In this document: in pieces, positions 1 through 4,925 of the stretch
Layout: the number at the start of each line of letters is the position of its first letter
How positions within the stretch are numbered: position 1 is the first letter of the stretch
The notes under the pieces: generated by a model
Database searches by the model: none
The model's input: the letters and a program-made list of their open reading frames with translations, nothing else
What the model was told of the DNA's origin: nothing
Source: Synechococcus sp. MED850
GTDB lineage: Bacteria > Cyanobacteriota > Cyanobacteriia > PCC-6307 > Cyanobiaceae
Reading direction: 5' to 3'
DNA: 5,395 nucleotides
Assembly (NCBI GenBank): GCA_002700765.1
Contig: PAEP01000023.1
Coordinates: 1-5,395, forward strand
Made by a program: the position numbers and the translations under genes

Positions 1-179
1 TTGCGGAGCGACCCAAGCTCAAGCCGCATATCGAGGCGATGCGCAGCAACATCGCCCGGCGCATCGGCATCGATGCCGATGCCGTTGGCGTGAAGGCCAC
101 CACCAATGAACGGCTGGGCCCGGAGGGACGCGAGGAGGGCATCAGCTGTCAGGCCGTTGCCCTGCTGGGCCAGCCATGA
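1..179 (+). CDS. ispF: 2-C-methyl-D-erythritol 2,4-cyclodiphosphate synthase, C-terminal part (5' end outside window)
   Basis: This is the last 58 codons of a gene entering from the left edge; the reading frame begins at base 3 and ends with TGA at 177-179. The translation holds the C-terminal IspF signature [20 protein letters not shown] followed by AVALL, close to the E. coli ending ([25 protein letters not shown] family pattern). The conserved Thr, Glu and Arg of this stretch help bind the CDP moiety in known IspF structures. IspF closes CDP-ME-2-phosphate to the cyclic diphosphate MEcPP, releasing CMP, in the plastid-type MEP isoprenoid pathway. It is a soluble homotrimer with active sites at subunit interfaces, so the visible part is only about a third of the usual ~160 residues. 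The stop overlaps the next start in an ATGA, suggesting coupled translation. Confidence 0.95.
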   Translation, partial: AERPKLKPHIEAMRSNIARRIGIDADAVGVKATTNERLGPEGREEGISCQAVALLGQP

Positions 180-580
180 GCCGCGTTCTTGCCTTGGTTG
201 TGGCCATGCTGCTGGTGCTTGCAGGGCCGGCGATGGCGGATGGCGGGGTGATTGAGCAGCTGCGTCTTGGTGTTCCGGAGCCCCATCGTGAGCTGTGGTT
301 GCAGGCGGAAGCGAGTAGTTGGCAGCCCTGGCTGGAGCAGCAGCAGGGGTTTCTGGGTCGGGATCTGTACTGGGATCCCCAGCGCCAGGAGGGTGTGCTG
401 CTGATTCGTTGGGCCACGCGGGAGCAGTGGAAATCAATTCCTGAGGATGAGGTGCTCCGCGTTCAAGCCCTGTTTGAGGCTGAGGTGAATCAAGCCCTAG
501 ACCGGGTGACCGATGCCCCTCCGCTGTTTCCTCTGTTGGCGGAAGGTGAGCTTCTCCCCCAGGCGCTGCCGGCCCGATGA
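176..580 (+). CDS. TIGR03792-like cyanobacterial protein with signal peptide
   Basis: This 134-residue protein has an N-terminal signal peptide (residues 1-21, hydrophobic core ending AGPAMA, likely cut before DGG). It is followed by a small domain whose motifs [15 protein letters not shown] (25-39) and [11 protein letters not shown]...[16 protein letters not shown] (58-89) match my memory of the cyanobacterial family TIGR03792. That family resembles the antibiotic-biosynthesis-monooxygenase (ABM) ferredoxin-like fold; no member has a firm function that I know of. The fold match suggests a dimeric alpha/beta barrel, but no catalytic residue can be assigned. The signal peptide predicts export to the periplasm or thylakoid lumen. 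After about residue 110 the tail is proline- and leucine-rich and not recognisable. The ATG overlaps the ispF stop, and the protein's own stop overlaps the larB start, so it sits in the middle of a three-gene operon. Confidence 0.85.
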   Translation: MSRVLALVVAMLLVLAGPAMADGGVIEQLRLGVPEPHRELWLQAEASSWQPWLEQQQGFLGRDLYWDPQRQEGVLLIRWATREQWKSIPEDEVLRVQALFEAEVNQALDRVTDAPPLFPLLAEGELLPQALPAR

Positions 581-1275
581 TCGATGCCCGTCTGGACCTG
601 AAGCGGCGTCAGCGGCTTGGCATGGTGGAAGCCATCTGGGGAGAACACAAAACAGCGCAACAGATCTCGGCAATCCTGGAACGCTTTGCTGCCTCAGGGG
701 AACTCGGTCTAGTGACCCGGGTGTCAGCGGAGAAAGCCATGGCGGTGGTTGCGTCTCTCCCAGCTGTGACTGTGCATCCCGAAGCGCGTTGCCTCACCCT
801 CGGTGATCTACCTCGATTGCCCCCAGGCCCGCCTGCGGTGGCGGTGATCAGTGGCGGGAGCAGCGACCGAACGGTTGTGGCTGAAACGGCGCTGGCGCTT
901 CGTTGCCATGGCATTGGCGTCGATCTGCTGATGGATGTGGGTGTGGCTGGTCTGCATCGGTTGTTGGATCAGCTGCCGCGCCTTGAGAGCGCTGCAGTGC
1001 TGATCGCCTGTGCCGGAATGGAGGGGGCGCTGCCCACAGTGTTGGCTGGGTTGCTGCCCCAGCCGGTGATCGGTGTCCCCGTCTCTGTCGGTTACGGGGT
1101 GAGCCAGGGGGGACGAACAGCCCTTGAAGGCATGTTGGCCAGCTGTGCACCAGGGCTGGCCGTGGTGAACATCGACAACGGCTATGGAGCTGCGATGGCT
1201 GCTTTAAGAATGCTCAGAGGTTCATTCGTGACGCCAGCAGACCAGACAGTTGCAAGCCATTCATCCGGAACTTGA
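577..1275 (+). CDS. larB: LarB-type pyridinium-3,5-biscarboxylic acid mononucleotide synthase (AIR carboxylase-like)
   Basis: This 232-residue protein has the LarB architecture. A short helical N-terminal part (1-60) carries RLDLKRRQRLG and WGEHKTAQQI; a PurE-like Rossmann domain follows (about 86-215) with AVISGGSSD (88-97), CAGMEGALPTVLAGL (145-159), GVPVSVGYG (166-174) and GMLASC...VVNIDNGYGA (185-205). In Lactiplantibacillus plantarum, LarB carboxylates nicotinic acid adenine dinucleotide at C5 and hydrolyses the phosphoanhydride, the first step towards the nickel-pincer nucleotide of lactate racemase. The Cys in the MLxSCA motif (Cys190 here), thought to be the catalytic cysteine, is present. 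The phosphate-binding-type loop reads SGGSSD where many homologues read TAGTSD. The last ~17 residues look like an unconserved tail. The start ATG overlaps the upstream stop (ATGA). No larA, larC or larE lies nearby, so the cellular role here is inferred from family only. Confidence 0.88.
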   Translation: MIDARLDLKRRQRLGMVEAIWGEHKTAQQISAILERFAASGELGLVTRVSAEKAMAVVASLPAVTVHPEARCLTLGDLPRLPPGPPAVAVISGGSSDRTVVAETALALRCHGIGVDLLMDVGVAGLHRLLDQLPRLESAAVLIACAGMEGALPTVLAGLLPQPVIGVPVSVGYGVSQGGRTALEGMLASCAPGLAVVNIDNGYGAAMAALRMLRGSFVTPADQTVASHSSGT

Positions 1276-1295
1276 TCCGGAAAGAGGCCAGGCAA

Positions 1296-1430
1296 TCAGT
1301 TCAGCGTTTTGTTGGCACGGCTTAGACGGCCCAGCTCAGTGCTTCTCTCGTCTACCTCGACCCGCTGAAGAGCGGTGAGGAGAGCATGAAAATCAGTGGC
1401 AGAAAGCTCGCCGTTTTTCTGCCATTCCAT
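1296..1430 (-). CDS. possible small protein, 44 residues, unknown function
   Basis: This short minus-strand ORF lies in the gap between the convergent larB and DUF1517 genes. It runs from ATG (MEWQKNGELSATDF) to a TGA 20 bases past the larB stop. The composition looks like a real soluble protein: charged, helix-prone, with the central pattern LLTALQRVEVDERSTELGRL and a basic end (SRANKTLN). It has no signal peptide or membrane span. The frame stays open upstream through an alternative TTG start at 1449-1451, which would add seven residues (LAPDPRS), until a TAG. Neither start has a clear Shine-Dalgarno sequence. It lies downstream of, and on the same strand as, DUF1517, so it could be the end of that operon or carry its own promoter. 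I do not recognise the family; coding status rests on amino-acid composition alone. Confidence 0.45.
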   Translation of the reverse strand: MEWQKNGELSATDFHALLTALQRVEVDERSTELGRLSRANKTLN

Positions 1431-1472
1431 GGAGCGTGGGTCAGGAGCCAATGTTGAACGACTTGAATTGTC

Positions 1473-1489
1473 AGTAGCTGAAAACTACT
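1473..1489. other. short hairpin upstream of the 44-residue ORF
   Basis: AGTAG at 1473-1477 and CTACT at 1485-1489 form a 5-bp stem with a 7-base loop. On the plus strand it is followed by a short A-rich run, so neither strand gives a convincing intrinsic terminator. It lies between the DUF1517 stop and the small minus-strand ORF and could influence read-through, but the stem is short enough to be chance. Confidence 0.2.
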
Positions 1490-1532
1490 AAAAGGCTCTG
1501 AGAAAAATCACCTAAACAAAGGTTTGTTGGTG

Positions 1533-1554
1533 GAAGACTTTGTGAAGAGTCTTC
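1533..1554 (-). terminator. hairpin overlapping the DUF1517 stop codon, weak terminator candidate
   Basis: GAAGACT at 1533-1539 pairs perfectly with AGTCTTC at 1548-1554, giving a 7-bp stem around an 8-base loop. The arm overlaps the DUF1517 stop codon (complement of 1553-1555). No U-tract follows directly on the minus strand; a TTTTT run comes only about 30 bases further on. Its position suggests 3'-end formation or mRNA stabilisation rather than classical intrinsic termination. The stem is seen directly; the role is inference. Confidence 0.35.
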
Positions 1555-2485
1555 AGAGGTGCTGAAGGTTTGGATAGGCGGTGATCAGCTCTTCTGCGCT
1601 GAGGACGTCACCACGGCCTTCGGGCTGCCAGATCACCTCGAGAGCAAGGAGTTCGCTTGATGATGTGGAACCGAGGATTCTCAAGGTCTGCCTCAGGTCC
1701 TCACCCGTGTCAGCTCCCTGCAGTTTGGCGACGGCTGTTGAAGCCACCAACAGGGTCACAACAATGAATTCATTGGTTGCATCAGCTTCACCGACAGCTG
1801 AGCGAGCGGATTCATCGGTTAAGCGTTGTCCACCGATGTTTGATGTCACCTCGGCCTGGAGTTTGCTTCGCTCACTCATCGAGAGACGATTAAAGGTCGA
1901 CTCAGCAGAGTTGAACGGAACCATTCCGTTTTCTGCGTTGGCGTAGACCCAGAGGTCGGGCTGACGAAGGAGAGCAAGCGTCGTTTCCTGCAACAGCCGT
2001 TGCAGACCTGTTGTTGAGGACGTGTCCGAGGAGGCGGCGAGGGAACGAAGGTCGTCCTGCAGTTGCTTCGCTGTAGCGAGCAAGCCGACCTGCACCTGAA
2101 TCATGTTGACTTTGCTCGGCATGGCTGCCACTGGTTCGCCGTAGCCATTGAGCGCCGCTCCACCAGCTGCGCCGGCTCCACGAAAGGCATTCACCAAAAC
2201 ACCGGCGACCGCCATCAGGATCAGGATCCCGAACAATCCACCCCCACCAAATCCGAAGATTGGAATGATGAAGGGAAAACCGAAGCCACCGCCTCCGCGA
2301 TAACCACCACTGCGGTAGCCAGTGCCGCCTGTTGATCGAGGCATGGATGGAGCTCGGAAACTTCCCCCTCCCATCCGACCTCCGCGGGCGGCATCAGCCG
2401 GGGCTGCACTGACCAGACTCAGTCCAGCAATGACGAGCGGGAGCAGTAGGCCTGCCAAAAAACGTTTGAACCAGGGACGACGCAT
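1553..2485 (-). CDS. DUF1517 family membrane protein with signal peptide and Gly/Arg-rich segment
   Basis: The chosen start (MRRPWFKRF) gives 310 residues. An N-terminal signal peptide follows the RRPWFKR charge (1-32, ending APADA, cut likely before ARGG). Then comes a Gly/Arg/Ser-rich segment (33-69: ARGGRMGGGSFRAPS, then SGGYRGGGG), a hydrophobic FPFIIPIFGFGGGG stretch, and a membrane span at about 84-100 (LFGILILMAVAGVLVNA). The soluble C-terminal domain (about 125-310) has VQVGLLATAKQLQDDL, ALLRQPDLWVYA and EVIWQPEGRGDVLSAEEL. The GGRMGGGSFR pattern and this layout are typical of DUF1517 proteins of cyanobacteria and chloroplasts. The Arabidopsis member FLAP1, as I recall, affects proton homeostasis and non-photochemical quenching under fluctuating light. 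The frame stays open upstream to 2626 but that part overlaps thiS, and the signal peptide fixes the start at 2485. The gene starts 34 bases after the thiS stop and is probably cotranscribed with thiE-thiS. Confidence 0.85.
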   Translation of the reverse strand: MRRPWFKRFLAGLLLPLVIAGLSLVSAAPADAARGGRMGGGSFRAPSMPRSTGGTGYRSGGYRGGGGFGFPFIIPIFGFGGGGLFGILILMAVAGVLVNAFRGAGAAGGAALNGYGEPVAAMPSKVNMIQVQVGLLATAKQLQDDLRSLAASSDTSSTTGLQRLLQETTLALLRQPDLWVYANAENGMVPFNSAESTFNRLSMSERSKLQAEVTSNIGGQRLTDESARSAVGEADATNEFIVVTLLVASTAVAKLQGADTGEDLRQTLRILGSTSSSELLALEVIWQPEGRGDVLSAEELITAYPNLQHL

Positions 2486-2519
2486 GAACGATGCTGTCAA
2501 ACCTTTGAATGCGATAACT

Positions 2520-2738
2520 CTAGGAACCTCCCCCAACGATGGTGACGATTTCGAGATTGTCGCCGTCCTCGATTGTGGTGTTCTCCCATTGACTTTTCGG
2601 AACGATGGCGCCGTTGTGTTCCACAACCACGAGTGTCGGGTTGTGGCCCAATGCCCTCACCACGTCGTTCAGGCAGGTGGGAACAGGCGCTGTGTCCAGG
2701 AGACGTGATTCACCATTAACAACGAGATTCATGGGCAT
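2520..2738 (-). CDS. thiS: sulfur carrier protein ThiS
   Basis: This 72-residue ubiquitin-fold protein carries sulfur for the thiazole ring of thiamin. Adenylation of the C-terminal Gly-Gly and conversion to a thiocarboxylate supply sulfur to thiazole synthase ThiG. Visible features are the beta-strand start MNLVVNGE, the VVVEHNGAIVPKSQW centre and the DGDNLEIVTIVGGG end, all typical of ThiS. The predicted protein ends GGGS, with one Ser after the glycines, so the active Gly is not terminal in the primary product. The start at 2738 shares its A with the thiE stop (TGATG), which favours coupled translation; a second in-frame ATG at 2732 (MNLVV) would give 70 residues. ThiG, ThiF and ThiO are not in the window. 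Confidence 0.93.
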   Translation of the reverse strand: MPMNLVVNGESRLLDTAPVPTCLNDVVRALGHNPTLVVVEHNGAIVPKSQWENTTIEDGDNLEIVTIVGGGS

Positions 2739-3799
2739 CAGTCGGACCGTTCTCGCGACAGTGTGCTGAGCAGATCCGACGTGGCCGCTCCTGGATCCGT
2801 TGCGTTCATGATTGCGCCAATCACGGCAATGCGGCTGCAACCTGCCTCCATCAGTTTGGCGAGGTTGGTGTTGTTAATGCCTCCAATGGCGAACAGGGGA
2901 AGGCGGCATTGTTGAACGGCCTCACGGATCAGCTCCAGACCGATGGGATGACGATCCGGTTTGGTGGCAGTTGAAAAAGCAGGTCCAAGACCGAGGTAGT
3001 CGCACGACTCGTTGTGGGCGGCACTGATCTCATCAAGGCAATGGGTGCTGCGTCCCAGCAGCTTGGTGGGGCCGATTTGAGACCTCGCGATCTCAGTGGG
3101 GAGATCGTCTTGCCCAAGGTGCACCCCATCGGCATCCGCAGCGAGAGCGAGATCAACGCGATCATTGACGATGAACAAAGCTCCTGCTTTGCGGCACAGT
3201 GCTTTCAGGGCAAGGGCCTGTTGCAGCCGCAGGCGGTCATGGCCCTTCTTGCTGCGGTACTGCACCATGTCGACGCCACTGTTCAAGCTGGTTTCCACCA
3301 CTTGCAGCAGCTGATCGGTTTCCGTTGTGATCAGGCATATCTTGCAGCTCTGCAGCTGATCCCTGAGGGCGAGGCCAGCACTGGCGCTCAGACAGGACAC
3401 CTCCAGGTCGTAAAGGGAGTAACGAATGGCAGCCGACTCGGACGCCAGGAGTGGGTCGATATTGCGGCCGTATTCCTCAAGAACACGCAGTGCTTCCTGC
3501 ACACGAGCGCAGTTGGCTGCCACCACTTGTCTTGGACTACAACGCTCCGACTGAGCCGGATGCGTCATCCCTGCGCCGGTATCGCCCGCTGTTGAGCGGG
3601 CCTGCTTGTAAACCTCCCGATGCAAACGGCCCAGCCGCTGTCGCCAGTCCTTCAGCTCAGTGACCAGATCTCTGCGCTCCAGCCCGAAACGGCACCAGTC
3701 CTCCACAACGCGCAGACCTTCGCGGGCTCGATCGAGATTGGCGTCGATGAGCCGTGCCACACGTGGGTCAGGCCTTGCATCCCAGCCCATCAATTCCAT
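2738..3799 (-). CDS. thiE: thiamine-phosphate synthase ThiE with N-terminal ThiD2 domain
   Basis: This is a two-domain protein of 353 residues from the preferred start. Residues about 12-135 match ThiD2, a monofunctional HMP-phosphate kinase described as a stand-alone protein or fused to ThiE. It has RLIDANLDRAREGLRVVEDW (17-36) and NCARVQEALRVLEEYGRN (96-113). Residues about 150-350 are a TIM-barrel ThiE with VQYRSK (179-184), FIVNDRVDLALAADADGVHL (209-228) plus GQDDLP, GRSTH (249-253), YLGLGPAFSTATKPD (268-282) and FAIGGI (303-308). It would phosphorylate HMP-P to HMP-PP and join HMP-PP to the thiazole phosphate, making thiamin phosphate in the cytosol. The start at 3799 (MELMGWDARP) is preferred over the open frame back to 3865, because that would run into the divergent small gene; ATG at 3790 is an alternative. 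The gene heads the thiE-thiS-DUF1517 cluster. Confidence 0.93.
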   Translation of the reverse strand: MELMGWDARPDPRVARLIDANLDRAREGLRVVEDWCRFGLERRDLVTELKDWRQRLGRLHREVYKQARSTAGDTGAGMTHPAQSERCSPRQVVAANCARVQEALRVLEEYGRNIDPLLASESAAIRYSLYDLEVSCLSASAGLALRDQLQSCKICLITTETDQLLQVVETSLNSGVDMVQYRSKKGHDRLRLQQALALKALCRKAGALFIVNDRVDLALAADADGVHLGQDDLPTEIARSQIGPTKLLGRSTHCLDEISAAHNESCDYLGLGPAFSTATKPDRHPIGLELIREAVQQCRLPLFAIGGINNTNLAKLMEAGCSRIAVIGAIMNATDPGAATSDLLSTLSRERSD

Positions 3800-3859
3800 G
3801 GCATGTTGTGGAAGATCGCATGACCGCTGGCCATGGAGAACGGAGGATCCGAGAGCACC
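3800..3859. promoter_or_regulatory. divergent promoter region between thiE and the small membrane peptide
   Basis: Sixty bases separate the thiE start and the start of the plus-strand small gene, so promoters for both probably lie here or extend into the neighbouring coding sequence. I see no good TTGACA/TATAAT pair on either strand. The plus strand has GGAGG at 3842-3846 and GAGAG at 3851-3855, the best ribosome-binding candidates for the ATG at 3860. Nothing resembling a TPP riboswitch is visible upstream of thiE. The role comes from gene orientation only. Confidence 0.4.
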
Positions 3860-3952
3860 ATGCATGTTCTGGTGTGGGGCATCGTCCTGCTCGGAGGGAT
3901 CGGCGTGTTCATTGTCTGGGGTCTGGCCAACGCCTATCCAACAGTGGTCTGA
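3860..3952 (+). CDS. 30-residue single-span membrane peptide, unknown function
   Basis: A short ORF encodes one hydrophobic span, MHVLVWGIVLLGGIGVFIVW (residues 1-20), followed by GLANAYPTVV. Size and make-up are those of the tiny one-helix subunits common in cyanobacterial photosynthetic complexes, but it does not match PsbI, PsbK, PsbM, PsbT, PsbX, PetG, PetL, PetN or PsaI as I know them, so no name is given. GGAGG lies 13 bases and GAGAG 4 bases upstream of this ATG. An in-frame ATG at 3833 would add nine hydrophilic residues (MENGGSEST) but has no ribosome-binding sequence. It is transcribed away from thiE, and its last 19 bases overlap the end of the converging ribF. The orientation, opposite to both neighbours, argues for its own promoter. 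The hydrophobic span is clear; function and localisation (probably thylakoid or plasma membrane) are inference. Confidence 0.65.
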   Translation: MHVLVWGIVLLGGIGVFIVWGLANAYPTVV

Positions 3953-4869
3953 GCATCCGCCGCCAGGCGTTCTCGTGCTTGCTCAGCATCGAGCCCGATC
4001 TGTTGACTGAGGGCATCAAGGCCGGAGAACTTCTTCTGACCCCTTAATCGCTTCACGGGTTGGACGCGGATCAGTCGGTTCTCGAGATCGATGGTTCGAT
4101 CCAGCAGGTGCACTTCCACCGCCGAGGGAGATGTGGGATCCACCGTCGGTTGGGGGCCGAGGTTCATCACGGCGCGTAATCGCTCATCCTGTCCATCAAT
4201 TTGTGCCCAGGCTGCATAGACACCAAGGGCTGGAAGAAATTTGCGGCCATCCACCTGCAGATTGGCTGTTGGCCAACCCAGCTCACGCCCGAGCCCTCGG
4301 CCACGCACAACACGCCCTTGAAATCGATACGGCCGGCCCAACAACAACTGTGCGGTGTCCAGATCTCCCGTCTCCAATGCGGAGCGGATCCGGCTGCTGC
4401 TCATGCGTCCGCCCTGGTCCGTGACGATGGGCACCAGCCTGACCTCGATTCCGCGCTTGGAACCCAGCTCCTGCAGCAGAGCTGCATCCCCCTCTCGGTT
4501 ATGGCCGAAACGGAAATTGGTGCCGACAGCGATCCTCCGTGCTTCAAGGGTGTCGATCAACACCTGATCCACGAATGCTTCAGCACTGAGCCGGGCGAGG
4601 TCCTTGGTGAATGGCACCAGAACCAGCTGTTCGATGCCCAGGGGCGCCAGAAGATCGAGTTTTTCGCTGGGAAGATCAAGCCGCAGGCGTGTTTCGCCGG
4701 AGAGAACCTCGCGGGGATGCGGCCAGAAACTGACGACAGTGGGTACGCCGCGATCGTCACCGACGGCGTGACGGATCACGTTGCGGTGACCTGCGTGCAG
4801 TCCATCAAAACTGCCGAGGGCCAGTGCTGTGGGCCGTCGCGCATCCTGAGGAGAACAAAGGGGGATCAA
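3934..4869 (-). CDS. ribF: bifunctional riboflavin kinase / FMN adenylyltransferase
   Basis: This 311-residue enzyme converts riboflavin to FMN and FMN to FAD in the cytosol. The N-terminal nucleotidyltransferase domain has GSFDGLHAGHR (19-29, the GxFDGxHxGH ATP-binding motif), FWPHPREVL (48-56), GTNFRFGHNREGD (116-128) and SSSRIR (157-162). The C-terminal flavokinase domain begins at GRPYRFQGRVV (178-188), contains the GWPTANL (198-204) Mg-ATP motif, NLGPQPTV (236-243) and EVHLLD (252-257) with the likely catalytic Glu252. Length is normal for the family (about 300-320). The start codon is TTG at 4867-4869, with no ATG in frame upstream and only a weak ribosome-binding sequence; the early IPLCSPQ residues suit this start, since the first motif begins at residue 19. 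Its 3' end overlaps the small plus-strand membrane peptide gene by 19 bases. Confidence 0.96.
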   Translation of the reverse strand: MIPLCSPQDARRPTALALGSFDGLHAGHRNVIRHAVGDDRGVPTVVSFWPHPREVLSGETRLRLDLPSEKLDLLAPLGIEQLVLVPFTKDLARLSAEAFVDQVLIDTLEARRIAVGTNFRFGHNREGDAALLQELGSKRGIEVRLVPIVTDQGGRMSSSRIRSALETGDLDTAQLLLGRPYRFQGRVVRGRGLGRELGWPTANLQVDGRKFLPALGVYAAWAQIDGQDERLRAVMNLGPQPTVDPTSPSAVEVHLLDRTIDLENRLIRVQPVKRLRGQKKFSGLDALSQQIGLDAEQARERLAADAQTTVG

Positions 4870-4925
4870 CGCTGCTGCGCGGAACGGGCTCTGGTGCCAA
4901 GTTTGAACGACAGACGGGACCAGGC
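4870..4925. promoter_or_regulatory. divergent promoter region between ribF and DUF3611 gene
   Basis: The 56 bases between the ribF TTG and the DUF3611 ATG must hold or adjoin promoters for both genes. No convincing -35/-10 pair is visible. GGGA at 4916-4919, six bases before the plus-strand ATG, is a weak Shine-Dalgarno candidate. No FMN riboswitch-like conserved block is apparent. The assignment rests on gene orientation alone. Confidence 0.4.

Noticed and set aside
513..806. Plus-strand open frame overlapping TIGR03792 and larB
   Set aside because: It is in a third frame across two real genes and is rich in Cys, Arg and Ser, typical of an out-of-frame shadow.
1512..1540. AAAC/GTTT mini-hairpin with a TTTTT run as a minus-strand terminator for DUF1517
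   Set aside because: The stem is only 4 bp and the T-run is separated from it by several bases, so it is not a credible intrinsic terminator.
2495..2500. TTGACA on the minus strand upstream of DUF1517 as a -35 box
   Set aside because: It ends nine bases before the ATG, so the -10 box would fall inside the coding sequence; an internal operon position is more likely.
2486..2626. Upstream extension of the DUF1517 protein by 47 residues
   Set aside because: It would overlap thiS in another frame and bury the clear signal peptide that begins at MRRPWFKR.
3014..3595. Plus-strand open frame of 193 codons antisense to thiE
   Set aside because: Its composition looks like a complement of the ThiE coding sequence, and no motif or ribosome-binding site supports it.
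3800..3865. Upstream extension of ThiE by 22 residues
   Set aside because: It would remove the divergent spacer and overlap the start of the small plus-strand gene; the added residues do not resemble ThiD2.
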